Shown here piece by piece: positions 24,014 through 32,425 of a DNA stretch of 43,005 nucleotides; position 1 is the first letter of the stretch, and each line of letters begins with the position of its first letter. The position numbers and the translations under genes were made by a program. The stretch is taken from contig JAFLSM010000018.1 in assembly GCA_022510955.1 (NCBI GenBank), positions 1 to 43,005 on the forward strand. Direction: 5' to 3'. Under the pieces are notes generated by a model, which worked only from the letters and a program-made list of their open reading frames with translations, was not told where the DNA came from and made no database searches. This stretch comes from Ruminococcus sp. (GTDB lineage Bacteria; Bacillota; Clostridia; Oscillospirales; Acutalibacteraceae).

Positions 24014-24964
24014 TCAGACATAAAGTTTTCGAAATTCGTTTGGTGTGACATTCATAAACTTTTTAAATGCACCTGCAAACTTACTTCCGTTTGTATAACC
24101 CACGCTACAGGCAATATCAAGCACACTGCGGTCAGTCTCTTTCAACAAGACAGCTGCGGTCTGCATCTTATAATTGTTAATAAAAGTGTGTATCGTATCG
24201 CCATAAACACCTTTAAAACATATTTTTAAAGTAGTTTGAGAGATACCAAACATATCCGCAAGCTGAGGAATTGTGATTTGCTCGTCAATATGCCTGATAA
24301 GATATTCCTTTGCTTGTTTAGTCGCAATTACTTGTGAGCGAGAAAAATACTTTCTCTCTTCGTCATTTGTAATCTCAAGAGCACTTAAAAAAAGTAGCAG
24401 TTCAAGTACTTTGACTTTTAGATATCCCTTTCTTATGTTTCCAGGCACAGAGTAAAGTTCTGAAAAAATGTGTTCAATACTTTTGTTCTCTCGCATTATA
24501 GTATATGTTTTATCTGAGCAGAATTTTTTGACAAGCTCTGTCGGAGTAACAAAAACATCATCAAGCACACATGAAAGGCATCGAGGGACTCTTGTCATGT
24601 CAATCATCACTGATATTCCATGATAGTGACCAATCGGAAAATAGCTGTTGCGAATATCTTTGCCTCTTTTCTGAATTGAAAGGTCACCGGACGAGAGATA
24701 CAGATATTCACCGTTTTTGTATTCAAACTCAACTCTTCCCTCCTGGCAGTGGTTAACCTCAAGAATTTCTCTGCCTTGTATAAGTTCAATTTCACAAGTT
24801 TGTGCGTGCATATCGTAATATACAAGCTCAATACCCTCAAAAAGCGGATAGCAGGTAAGTATGCAATCATCTGGATTTCGCTTTGATTTATAGACTGTTG
24901 CACCGTTAGATTGCTCGGTGATTACATCACTTGATACAAAAATACTATTGTTTGTTTGGTTCAT
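24014..24964 (-). CDS. AraC-family transcriptional regulator
   Basis: 316 residues. The C-terminal 100 residues have the two AraC helix-turn-helices: ITIPQLADMFGISQTTLKICFK and DIACSVGYTNGSKFAGAFKKFMNVTPNEFR. The N-terminal 200 residues are a beta-rich sensor domain (CEIELIQGREILEVNHCQEG, GDLSIQKRG) like the PchR/siderophore-responsive subgroup. It lies between the feo operon and the DUF3793-flavodoxin operon, so a role in iron or redox-stress genes is plausible. ATG 24964 is the family-like start, but I see no strong ribosome site. The ligand is unknown. Confidence 0.88.
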   Translation of the reverse strand: MNQTNNSIFVSSDVITEQSNGATVYKSKRNPDDCILTCYPLFEGIELVYYDMHAQTCEIELIQGREILEVNHCQEGRVEFEYKNGEYLYLSSGDLSIQKRGKDIRNSYFPIGHYHGISVMIDMTRVPRCLSCVLDDVFVTPTELVKKFCSDKTYTIMRENKSIEHIFSELYSVPGNIRKGYLKVKVLELLLFLSALEITNDEERKYFSRSQVIATKQAKEYLIRHIDEQITIPQLADMFGISQTTLKICFKGVYGDTIHTFINNYKMQTAAVLLKETDRSVLDIACSVGYTNGSKFAGAFKKFMNVTPNEFRKLYV

Positions 24965-25068
24965 AATTACAGTTACTCCTCGACTTTCGTAACACTGTAT
25001 TCTTCTGTGCTTAAGACTTTCAAGTACTCATTGCTAATAATACTTTCAATAGATAAATTTTAATATAA

Positions 25069-25098
25069 ATATGGGGATGCAAATTTGCACCCCCATAT
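25069..25098 (-). terminator. Terminator of the feo operon
   Basis: A 30-base hairpin, ATATGGGG-a-TGCAAA with its complement (25069-25098) and one mismatch, directly follows the FeoB-associated gene. Its minus-strand side runs into TTTATATTAAAATTT. Confidence 0.7.
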
Positions 25099-25099
25099 A

Positions 25100-25273
25100 T
25101 TAACCTTTGTTATGGCAACTTTGACTCGCCGGACAGCTACTACAGCCACATCCGCAGGAGGATTTGCCTTTTTTCTTGTTTTTCGCCATTCTTATAATCA
25201 CAATACCTACTACTGCCACAACAACTGCTGCAACAATAATTGTACCAATATTGTTAATAATCCAATCTAGCAT
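25100..25273 (-). CDS. FeoB-associated Cys-rich membrane protein
   Basis: 57 residues from ATG 25273 (GGGAGGAATAAAA upstream; a TTG at 25288 overlaps the ribosome site). One transmembrane helix (IGTIIVAAVVVAVVGIVIIR) is followed by a Lys-rich turn and a Cys-rich tail, SSCGCGCSSCPASQSC, matching the FeoB-associated family. The tail may shuttle or bind Fe2+ at the cytoplasmic mouth of FeoB; the function is not proven. It is 33 bases after feoB and ends the operon. Confidence 0.9.
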   Translation of the reverse strand: MLDWIINNIGTIIVAAVVVAVVGIVIIRMAKNKKKGKSSCGCGCSSCPASQSCHNKG

Positions 25274-25306
25274 TTTTATTCCTCCCAAATTTATATTTGC
25301 AAGTTG

Positions 25307-27826
25307 TTAAACTCTCTTTGTCTTAAGTCTGTTCGACTCTTTATATGGCTTTGCAAGCATAAAAATTGCAAATACAATAACAAGAACTGCAAGAATAATG
25401 CCGATAATATTTGCAACACTTGCAACAAATGCACCTGTAACAATCAAACCAATCTGATTAACCACAAGAGCAACAGAATAAGCAAATGCACACTGATAGC
25501 CTACAGCAAACCAGAACCATTTTGCATTGTTCATTTCTCTTTTGATAGCACCCATAGCGGCAAAGCAAGGAGCACAAAGAAGATTGAATGCAAGGAAAGA
25601 ATAACCGCTGATTACTGTGAATGTATCGGCAAGGTTTGCATATACCGAAGCATCGCCTGATGTGTATAGAATACCCATTGTACCAACAATGTTTTCTTTT
25701 GCAACAAGACCTGTAATAGCCGCAACAGTTGCCTGCCAGTTGCCCCAACCAAGCGGTGCAAAAAGCCAAGCGATTGCATTACCGATAATTGCAAGAATAC
25801 TACTGTCAATCTGATCTTCGGCAAGCATTTGGAATGTACCGTCAACCCAACCAAAGTATGTTGTAAACCAAACGACAATCGTTGAAAGAAGGATAATTGT
25901 ACCTGCCTTCTTGATGAATGACCAGCCACGCTCCCACATTGAACGAAGAACACTGCCTACTGTTGGAAGGTGATATGCAGGGAGTTCCATTACAAACGGA
26001 GCAGGATCTCCGGAGAATATCTTTGTCTTTTTGAGCATAACACCCGAACATACAATAGCAAAAATGCCAAGGAAGTATGCTGATGGAGCAACCCATGGAG
26101 CTCCTCCGAAAATTGCACCTGCTATCATTGCAATGAAAGGAAGCTTTGCACCGCAAGGGATAAATGTAGTTGTCATAATAGTCATTCGGCGATCACGCTC
26201 GTTTTCGATTGTACGAGATGCCATAATACCGGGAACACCGCAACCTGAGCCGATAAGCATTGGAATAAATGATTTACCCGAAAGACCGAACTTGCGGAAA
26301 ATTCTGTCCATTACAAATGCTATACGAGCCATATATCCGCAGCCTTCGAGGAATGCAAGGAAAATAAACAGTACGAGCATCTGTGGAACAAAGCCGAGAA
26401 CCGCACCAACACCTGCTACAATACCGTCAAGAATAAGACCGTTAAGCCAATCTGCACAATTCAATGCGTTAAGAGCATTTTCAATAAGAGCAGGAATGCC
26501 GGGTACCCAAACGCCGTAATTTGCTGGGTCGGGCTCATCAAAACCATTTTCTTCAAAGTAAGCAACTGCATCAAGGTATGATAATGAGTTTGTTGACTCT
26601 TCTGCTTCTTCTGAAAGATTTTCAGGAATTGCACTATAGTAAACATCAATGTTATCCTCAGCAAGAGTTTCTTCGTCCTCTATAGTGTATTCTGTTTTTT
26701 CTTCTGTTGTTGTAAATGCCTTTAATTCTGCAAGTACTGCATCAGCATCAAAAGCCTCGTCTTCAAGGTCAAGACCAACAAAAGCATCTACTGCATTGCA
26801 GGCATCTGTAAACTCATCTGCCGCCTCTTCGTACTTTCCTGCACTTATTCCAAACAGATGCCAGCCATCTCCGAAAAGTCCATCGTTTGCCCAGTCAGTG
26901 AATATACCTCCGACTGTTGTAACAGAAACATAATATACAATAAACATTACTAACGCAAAAATCGGAAGGGCCGCCAAACGGTTTGTTACAACCCTATCAA
27001 TCTTATCTGATACTGAGAGTTTATCTTTGTTTTTCTTTTTGTAACAACCATCAATGATTGAAGCTATGTACAGATATCTTTCGTTTGTTATAATGCTTTC
27101 TGCGTCATCGTCAAGCTCATTTTCAGCAGCCTTGATATCATCTTCAATGTGCTTTTTAACGCTATCACTCAAATTAAACTGTTCAAGTACCTTATCGTCA
27201 CGCTCAAAAATTTTGATGGCATACCATCTTTGTTGTTCCTCTGGCATTTCATGAACAGCAGCTTCTTCTATGTGAGCTATTGCATGTTCAACAGCACCGC
27301 TAAAGCTGTGCATAGGGATTGTCTTTGTTGACTTTGCAGCCTCAACAGCCGCCTCTGCTGCTTCCACTACACCTGTACCCTTAAGAGCAGAGATTTCAAC
27401 TACCTTGCAGCCAAGCTGACGAGAAAGTTCATCTGTGTTTATTTTGTCGCCGTTCTTACGAACAATATCAATCATATTTACTGCAACAACAACTGGAATT
27501 CCAAGTTCTGTAAGTTGAGTAGTAAGATAAAGGTTACGTTCAAGGTTTGTACCATCAATAATATTAAGAATTGCATCAGGGCGATTTCCAATGAGATAAT
27601 TACGGGCTACAACCTCTTCAAGTGTATAAGGTGAAAGTGAGTATATACCTGGCAAGTCAATAACGCTTACGCCGTCATGCTTTTTTAGCTTGCCCTCTTT
27701 CTTTTCTACTGTTACGCCGGGCCAGTTACCTACAAATTGATTTGAACCCGTAAGTGCGTTAAACAAAGTTGTTTTACCGCAGTTAGGGTTACCGGCAAGT
27801 GCAATTTTAATTTTGTTATCTCTCAT
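25307..27826 (-). CDS. feoB: Ferrous iron transporter FeoB
   Basis: 839 residues. Membrane Fe2+ transporter with an N-terminal GTPase: G1 GNPNCGKTT (12-20), G2 VTVEKKEG, G3 DLPG (57-60), G4 NMID (117-120), G5 ISALKGTG. Helices and the two Gate motifs (IPCGAKLPFIAMIAG; LLCAPCFAAMGAIKREMN) follow. Between the first transmembrane helix (about 285-305) and the GVGAVLGFVPQM helix sits an unusual acidic insertion, roughly residues 320-440, with 34 Asp/Glu and 3 Lys in its 331-435 part. GGAGGA precedes ATG 27826, and the palindrome at 27843-27858 lies directly upstream of that site. Downstream of two feoA genes. Confidence 0.96.
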   Translation of the reverse strand: MRDNKIKIALAGNPNCGKTTLFNALTGSNQFVGNWPGVTVEKKEGKLKKHDGVSVIDLPGIYSLSPYTLEEVVARNYLIGNRPDAILNIIDGTNLERNLYLTTQLTELGIPVVVAVNMIDIVRKNGDKINTDELSRQLGCKVVEISALKGTGVVEAAEAAVEAAKSTKTIPMHSFSGAVEHAIAHIEEAAVHEMPEEQQRWYAIKIFERDDKVLEQFNLSDSVKKHIEDDIKAAENELDDDAESIITNERYLYIASIIDGCYKKKNKDKLSVSDKIDRVVTNRLAALPIFALVMFIVYYVSVTTVGGIFTDWANDGLFGDGWHLFGISAGKYEEAADEFTDACNAVDAFVGLDLEDEAFDADAVLAELKAFTTTEEKTEYTIEDEETLAEDNIDVYYSAIPENLSEEAEESTNSLSYLDAVAYFEENGFDEPDPANYGVWVPGIPALIENALNALNCADWLNGLILDGIVAGVGAVLGFVPQMLVLFIFLAFLEGCGYMARIAFVMDRIFRKFGLSGKSFIPMLIGSGCGVPGIMASRTIENERDRRMTIMTTTFIPCGAKLPFIAMIAGAIFGGAPWVAPSAYFLGIFAIVCSGVMLKKTKIFSGDPAPFVMELPAYHLPTVGSVLRSMWERGWSFIKKAGTIILLSTIVVWFTTYFGWVDGTFQMLAEDQIDSSILAIIGNAIAWLFAPLGWGNWQATVAAITGLVAKENIVGTMGILYTSGDASVYANLADTFTVISGYSFLAFNLLCAPCFAAMGAIKREMNNAKWFWFAVGYQCAFAYSVALVVNQIGLIVTGAFVASVANIIGIILAVLVIVFAIFMLAKPYKESNRLKTKRV

Positions 27827-27842
27827 ACCAAACTCCTCCTTC

Positions 27843-27858
27843 GTTAGCTTTAGCTAAC
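27843..27858. promoter_or_regulatory. GTTAGC palindrome just before feoB
   Basis: GTTAGC-ttta-GCTAAC, perfect 6-bp arms, lies 17 bases before the feoB start and touches its ribosome site. As operator it could control an internal promoter; as RNA it would form a hairpin next to the ribosome site. Confidence 0.65.
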
Positions 27859-27893
27859 TACATGTTATAGTAAGTCGACTAATTATCATCGTC

Positions 27894-28115
27894 TTACTCT
27901 ACCTCAATAATCTCAGCGTCTGCTTTTCTAAGTGAAAGCTCATAGCCTCTTACAGTAATTTCAATAGGATCACCAAGAGGAGCAACTTTTCTTACATAAA
28001 TCTCAACACCCTTAGTAATGCCCATATCCATAATTCTGCGTTTTACGACGCCTTCGCCGTGCAGTTTTACAACCTTAACGGTTGAGCCGACTTTTGTCTG
28101 CTTTAAAGTGTTCAT
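27894..28115 (-). CDS. feoA: FeoA-family protein
   Basis: 73 residues from ATG 28115; the ATG at 28121 is too close to AGGAG. A small SH3-like cytoplasmic partner of FeoB. The pattern VGSTVKVVKLHGEGVVKRRI, DMGITKGVEIYV, APLGDPIEITVRGYELSLRK is diagnostic. It is the second of two feoA genes before feoB, 68 bases from it. Two different FeoA proteins in one operon are common in Clostridia. Confidence 0.93.
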   Translation of the reverse strand: MNTLKQTKVGSTVKVVKLHGEGVVKRRIMDMGITKGVEIYVRKVAPLGDPIEITVRGYELSLRKADAEIIEVE

Positions 28116-28189
28116 TGTCATTCTCCTATATCTATAAGGGCCCTGCCCTAAATTTGACTTATATTAAAAGCATCTTAAACATACCCAAA

Positions 28190-28402
28190 TTAAACCATTA
28201 TTTTTTGTGCCATTTCACGGCTGATTGCAACACGAGTTTCTTTTACTACAACAATAAGGTTGCCCGAATTTGATGTTATTAACTTAGCCTTGCCGCCAAC
28301 AACAAAACCAAGGTTTTCAAGATGCTTTTTTACACTTGGGTTGCCCCCTATTTTTTTTATTGTATAATCTTCGCCTGTAACGGCAAGTGCCAATGGTAAC
28401 AT
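28190..28402 (-). CDS. feoA: FeoA-family protein, first copy in the operon
   Basis: 70 residues. SH3-like FeoA fold: LALAVTGEDYTIKKIGG, then KKHLENLGFVVGGKAKLIT and NLIVVVKETRVAISREMAQKI. It is more divergent from the second copy than a recent duplication would be. AAAGGAG is placed six bases before ATG 28402. The palindrome GTTAGT-N4-ACTAAC at 28417-28432 overlaps the promoter-leader region just upstream, so it is likely repressed when metal is sufficient. Confidence 0.9.
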   Translation of the reverse strand: MLPLALAVTGEDYTIKKIGGNPSVKKHLENLGFVVGGKAKLITSNSGNLIVVVKETRVAISREMAQKIMV

Positions 28403-28416
28403 ACTATGCTCCTTTT

Positions 28417-28432
28417 GTTAGTTACAACTAAC
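28417..28432. promoter_or_regulatory. GTTAGT palindrome before the first feoA
   Basis: GTTAGT-taca-ACTAAC, perfect arms, 15 bases before the feoA start and next to its ribosome site. Same family as the sites at 23671, 27843, 28571 and 28716. Confidence 0.7.
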
Positions 28433-28570
28433 CAACGATTACAAATATTATTTAATTCCAATAGTAAAAGTAGTCGGTGGGCTACAGCTTCCCGAGCAAA
28501 TAACCACATATAAAAACGCTCTTTTGTTTCCAACAGTTTCAGAGTAAATACTATAAAGTTAAACATTTAA

Positions 28571-28586
28571 GTTAGCAGTTGCTAAC
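28571..28586. promoter_or_regulatory. GTTAGC palindrome in the feo/dtxR intergenic region
   Basis: GTTAGC-agtt-GCTAAC, perfect arms, about 170 bases before the first feoA start, within the likely feo promoter region. Confidence 0.7.
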
Positions 28587-28596
28587 AAACGAATTA

Positions 28597-28628
28597 AAAA
28601 TACGGTTAGCCACTACTAACCGTATTTT
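28597..28628. promoter_or_regulatory. Extended dyad containing a GTTAGC site
   Basis: AAAATACGGTTAG (28597-28609) and its exact reverse complement (28616-28628) form a 13-bp stem with a 6-base loop. It includes GTTAGC-cact-ACTAAC with one mismatch. It could be an operator, a terminator of a short upstream RNA, or both. Confidence 0.55.
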
Positions 28629-28715
28629 ATATTACAGTATTTTCTTGATAATGTCAATAGAAATTGTCAAGAATTTTAACTAAATAAGATTTTTAGTAAA
28701 TTGTATAATAATCGA

Positions 28716-28731
28716 GTTAGCTTATGCTAAC
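28716..28731. promoter_or_regulatory. GTTAGC palindrome before the DtxR-family gene
   Basis: GTTAGC-ttat-GCTAAC, perfect arms, seven bases after a TATAAT at 28703-28708, 120 bases before the regulator gene. Suggests autoregulation. Confidence 0.65.
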
Positions 28732-28768
28732 ATATTTGTGCAAACTATAATTTCGCACGAACTTCTGA

Positions 28769-28797
28769 TTGATTTATACTTCAATTTATGATATTAT
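28769..28797 (+). promoter_or_regulatory. Probable promoter of the DtxR-family gene
   Basis: TTGATT (28769-28774), 17 bases, TATTAT (28792-28797). It gives a leader of about 45 bases to the ATG at 28852. Confidence 0.5.
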
Positions 28798-28851
28798 ATA
28801 AAAGAAAAGTTATGAATACTTTTTAAGGAATATCTTTGGAGGAATATCATA

Positions 28852-29226
28852 ATGATACTCAAGGAATCAGGCGAGATGTATCTTGAAACAATATATGTGC
28901 TTAGTAAAAAGAGCAATTATGTGCGTTCTATAGATGTTTGTGAAGAAATGGGATATTCAAAACCAAGCGTCAGCCGTGCTGTAGGACTATTAAAAGAAGG
29001 CGGTTATCTTACTGTTGGAAATGAAGGGGCATTAAACTTGACACCTCTCGGTAAAGAAATCGCTGAGAAAACATATGAGCGTCATACTGTGCTGTCAAAG
29101 CTGTTTATGTCACTTGGGGTTTCTGAAGAAGCCTCTACTGCTGATGCTTGTAAGATTGAGCATGTCATTAGTGATGAAACATTCGATGCATTGAAAAAGC
29201 ATTTAAATGAGCACTTGAACAGATGA
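28852..29226 (+). CDS. DtxR/MntR-family metal-dependent regulator
   Basis: 124 residues. The winged helix (GEMYLETIYVLSKKSNYVRS, DVCEEMGYSKPSVSRAVGLL, GYLTV wing) is followed by the dimerisation domain with metal-ligand-like residues (ERHTVLSKLF, ACKIEHVISDETFDAL). It is shorter than DtxR, lacking the SH3-like third domain, as MntR and many clostridial members do. GGAGG precedes ATG 28852. It is divergent from the feo operon; the six GTTAGY-N4-RCTAAC sites around both operons are its likely targets. Whether it senses Fe2+ or Mn2+ cannot be read from sequence; context favours iron. Confidence 0.9.
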   Translation: MILKESGEMYLETIYVLSKKSNYVRSIDVCEEMGYSKPSVSRAVGLLKEGGYLTVGNEGALNLTPLGKEIAEKTYERHTVLSKLFMSLGVSEEASTADACKIEHVISDETFDALKKHLNEHLNR

Positions 29227-29248
29227 TATTACAAAACTTTGAATTAAC

Positions 29249-29284
29249 AAAACACTGTTTAGTAAAACTAAGCAGTGTTTTTTA
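29249..29284 (+). terminator. Terminator of the DtxR-family gene
   Basis: AAAACACTG (29249-29257) pairs with the complement at 29273-29281, with a further TTAGT/ACTAA inner stem, ending in TTTTTT. Confidence 0.85.
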
Positions 29285-29565
29285 CTTCACAGGAATTTAA
29301 TTGCACATAAGAATCCGAACAACAAATTTATTCAATATAAAATTACATGAGTATTTTATAAGAGTTTGCAGAGTACCTATATTAATCCTCGTAAATGCAT
29401 TTACACAAATCTTATTCGCTCCGCCTGTATTGAATTCGTTCATAAATTATAGCAATTTTAATTCTATATTCGTGTGAATTAGTTTGTGGATAACTTAAAT
29501 AGTAAGTAAACTATATCTATGATAACTAAGTTATTTGATATTATTATTTTACACTAAAACAAATA
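29285..29565. other. AT-rich spacer without a gene
   Basis: About 280 bases between the regulator terminator and the surface-protein terminator. AT-rich, all frames interrupted; I see nothing else in it. Confidence 0.5.
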
Positions 29566-29587
29566 GGGCTGACCAAATGGTCAGCCC
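29566..29587 (-). terminator. Terminator of the cohesin surface-protein gene
   Basis: GGGCTGACCA (29566-29575) and its exact complement (29578-29587) form a 10-bp stem; the minus-strand side continues TATTTGTTTT. It lies 35 bases after the stop codon. Confidence 0.85.
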
Positions 29588-29622
29588 ATTGCAATTATTT
29601 AAAAATAATTAGATTAGTTCAA

Positions 29623-32148
29623 TTAGAACATTTCTCTCTTTCTTAGCACGAACATTACTGCTGTACCAGCAACAAGAACTGAGAGAATGATGATAGCCAT
29701 AGAAGCATCACCTGTCTGAACTGTACCATTACCACCATTTGAATTTGGTGTGTCAGCTGTGCCAGCTGGCTTTGTTGGTGTGTCAGATGTTGAGCTACCA
29801 TTATCTGTAGCAGGCTGAGTTGGAACTTCTACTGTAGTAGTAGCCTCTGTTGGCTCCTCAGCTGGAGCAACTGTTGTCTCTTCTGGAGCTGTTGTGCCCT
29901 CAGGAGCTGTAGTATCCTCAGGAGCTGTTGTGTCCTCAGGAGCTGTTGTGTCCTCAGGAGCTGTAGTATCCTCAGGAGCTGTAGTATCCTCAGGAGCTGT
30001 TGTGTCCTCAGGAGCTGTTGTATCATCCTGAACAGGAACGATTACAGTATCAAGGTCAGAAACAGTTGTAATATCTTCAGCAACTTGGCCGTTGAATACA
30101 ACACGCACCTGTGAATCCTCATTAACTGTGCCATCCTCGTTCAACTCAGCTGTTTCAAGAACTGAAACAAGGAGAGTAACAGTTGTGTCACCTTCAGCAA
30201 TCTTCTTGAACTGAGCATTTACAAATGGTGCATCAGCAGTAACATTGTAAAGATTTAAGTTAGAAGCAGAACCTTCTACCGCACCAACAACGCTTAAGTT
30301 GTAGTCAGCGCCAGCAGTCATCTGTGGCATAAAGTTATCAGTTGTGATAAGCTCAAGAACTGCTGGATCATAAATAAGTGTCCACTGTGTTGCTAAAACA
30401 TTTGCAGTAAATGAATATTCAACATTTACAACCTCGTCAACCTTTGCAACATAAGTATCTGTTGGTAAGAAGTTAGAGTTTGCTGTAATTACATTACCAG
30501 AAACTGTTGTAGCTTCTGTTGTATCCTCAGTTACAGGAGCTGTTGTAGCTTCAGTTGTTTCTGGAGCATCTGTAGCTGTTGTATCCTCAGTTACAGGAGC
30601 TGTTGTAGCTTCTGTTGTTTCCGGAGCATCTGTAGCTGTTGTATCCTCTGTTACAGGAGCTGTTGTATCGTCTGGATTTGTTGGCAATGGTTCAGGCCAA
30701 ATAGTTGTTGTAGCCTTAACATTGTTCTTAGCAATATTTTCTACATTAGCAATCTTGTCTCTAACGAGATAATCTTCAGTTGAAGAATCAACTAACTCAT
30801 TATCGTCAAGTTCTGCAACAATCATTGACTCGAGTTCGCAACCGATTGTTGTTGTTACAGCACCCTTGCCTGTAATATCAAGAACTTCAAATTCAACCTC
30901 TAAGAAAGGCTTAGTAGAATCAATTTCCCAAAGGTTAAGGTTTGAACCATTAAGCTTAATTGAACCTGAAACACCACGGAGGTTAACTACGCAACCACCT
31001 ACGCCTGTCATTGGAAGAGTCTTTGAGTTCTTCCAATCATCAGCTACCTTAAGAACTTCAGGATCATATGTGAGACCATCAATCGCTGTTGAATCAACAT
31101 CCTTTGTACCAATCTGGAAGTTCATGATTGACTTGTCACTTTCAATGTAATAAGAAACTCTGATTCTGTCTGTATCTGCATTGTACTTAGCTTCAACCTT
31201 TGAGAAGAAGTTAGATGTAGCATTTACTGTAAGTGAATCAGTTGCAGGAACTGTTGTAGCTTCTGTTGTTTCCTCAGTAGCTGTTGTTGTTTCTACAGGA
31301 TCTGTTGTGATAGTATCATCGTCCTGAACCTTCTGTGAAATTGTAAACTTAGCACCTGACTTTGTACCATAGTTAAATCCTGTAAGATCAAATGTAACTG
31401 TTACTGTGTAAAGGTTTTCGTCATCGTCACCTTCACCAATTTTAGCTGTGATGTTGCCACCATTGTAAACGGCATCTGTTACAACATCCATGCCTTCAAA
31501 TGTGCCGCCCCAGTTATCGCCCCAGTCACCGTTGGCTGCAAACTTAATCTGAGCGTTATCGTTGCCTTCAACATCAACCATAACAAGTTCATAAACACCA
31601 TCTGAAATTTCTTCCATGAAGTTTTCATCTGCTGCCGGATCCCATGCGATATCATTAAGCCAGCCTGAACCGCCGTTACCAACAGCTCTGATTGACTCAA
31701 CTTCAAATGTTACATCAACAATGCCATCGCCTTCAACATTAACTTTAGCAGCTGCAGGGTCGTATGTAATTGTTACATCACAAGCCTCTGCAATATTGAA
31801 CTGGAAGTTAAATGCACCAGCATCTGTGCTGATGTTGCCGTCAGCATCTACACCAATAGCACCTTCACCTTTTTTACCTGAGCCATCTGCAGTAATAACG
31901 CCAATCTTGAACTGAGCGTTTGAAAAAGGCTGAACATCTTCGAGTGTGAGTGTGTAAACACCGTCAACTTCTGTCATAACATTAGTTTCAGTTCCAAAGT
32001 TCCAGTTTTCACCAAAAACTTCTTCTGAACCTGCTACAACATAAGTTGTGCCTTCACCTGTTTCAGCTGATACGCTGACTGCAGCAACTGCTACCATTGA
32101 CACAGTGAGCATTACAGCTAATAACAAGCTGATAATTTTTTTGGACAT
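29623..32148 (-). CDS. Secreted scaffoldin-like protein with X25-like and two cohesin-like domains, sorting signal
   Basis: 841 residues from ATG 32148 (GGGAGG upstream). A signal peptide (about 1-27, ending VSVSA) precedes two beta-sandwich modules (about 30-140 and 150-280, with VFGENWNFGT and GDWGDNWGGTFEG) resembling starch-active X25 modules. Two cohesin-like domains follow: about 305-450 (LTVNATSNFFSKVEAKYNAD..LTYDPEVLKV) and 540-690 (NSNFLP..LIYDPAVLELI). Thr/Pro/Glu-rich linkers join them. The end has a TGD-type sorting signal, VQTGDASMAIIILSVLVAG and RKREMF. Cohesins bind dockerins on enzymes, so it may hold amylases at the cell surface, as amylosome scaffoldins do in Ruminococcus bromii (from memory). 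Domain names rest on pattern only. Confidence 0.75.
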   Translation of the reverse strand: MSKKIISLLLAVMLTVSMVAVAAVSVSAETGEGTTYVVAGSEEVFGENWNFGTETNVMTEVDGVYTLTLEDVQPFSNAQFKIGVITADGSGKKGEGAIGVDADGNISTDAGAFNFQFNIAEACDVTITYDPAAAKVNVEGDGIVDVTFEVESIRAVGNGGSGWLNDIAWDPAADENFMEEISDGVYELVMVDVEGNDNAQIKFAANGDWGDNWGGTFEGMDVVTDAVYNGGNITAKIGEGDDDENLYTVTVTFDLTGFNYGTKSGAKFTISQKVQDDDTITTDPVETTTATEETTEATTVPATDSLTVNATSNFFSKVEAKYNADTDRIRVSYYIESDKSIMNFQIGTKDVDSTAIDGLTYDPEVLKVADDWKNSKTLPMTGVGGCVVNLRGVSGSIKLNGSNLNLWEIDSTKPFLEVEFEVLDITGKGAVTTTIGCELESMIVAELDDNELVDSSTEDYLVRDKIANVENIAKNNVKATTTIWPEPLPTNPDDTTAPVTEDTTATDAPETTEATTAPVTEDTTATDAPETTEATTAPVTEDTTEATTVSGNVITANSNFLPTDTYVAKVDEVVNVEYSFTANVLATQWTLIYDPAVLELITTDNFMPQMTAGADYNLSVVGAVEGSASNLNLYNVTADAPFVNAQFKKIAEGDTTVTLLVSVLETAELNEDGTVNEDSQVRVVFNGQVAEDITTVSDLDTVIVPVQDDTTAPEDTTAPEDTTAPEDTTAPEDTTAPEDTTAPEDTTAPEGTTAPEETTVAPAEEPTEATTTVEVPTQPATDNGSSTSDTPTKPAGTADTPNSNGGNGTVQTGDASMAIIILSVLVAGTAVMFVLRKREMF
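29885..30028 (-). repeat. Eight 18-bp tandem repeats (APEDTT linker)
   Basis: Eight consecutive 18-base units, each close to GGAGCTGTTGTGTCCTCA on the forward strand and encoding a TTAPED hexapeptide. The units differ mainly at two third-codon bases. This is the wall-spanning linker before the sorting signal and is prone to length change. Confidence 0.9.
30521..30667 (-). repeat. 60-bp tandem repeats in the inter-cohesin linker
   Basis: Two full 60-base units (30521-30580, 30581-30640) and a partial third. They encode a 20-residue Thr/Ala/Pro/Glu-rich repeat between the cohesin-like domains and are nearly identical, so recent expansion or homogenisation is likely. Confidence 0.85.
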
Positions 32149-32425
32149 TTTAAGTTCCTCCCTAAAAATTTTCCGAGATATCGGTGTAAATATTATATTA
32201 TAATTAATGACAAAAATCAAGTACTTTAGCCAAAAAAGTTTTGAAGCATTATATGTAAATTTATTAGTTATATATTATTATTTTCGTACAAGTTCACCTA
32301 AATTGATTAAAAATTAACGCAATTTTTCACTACTCATCCTCATAATTATAGCAGAATTATAAATTATCACAAAAAGAATTGCATAAATTTGTATCATTTA
32401 ATTATTTTAAAACAATATTCCGTAT

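Noticed and set aside
25458..26156. Overlapping minus-strand frames inside feoB
   Set aside because: Shadows of feoB; the feoB frame has all conserved motifs through this part and no frameshift.
29829..30026. Long open frame of Leu/Gln repeats within the scaffoldin gene
   Set aside because: It is the alternate-frame reading of the 18-bp repeats, not a gene; same for the frame at 35762-36028.
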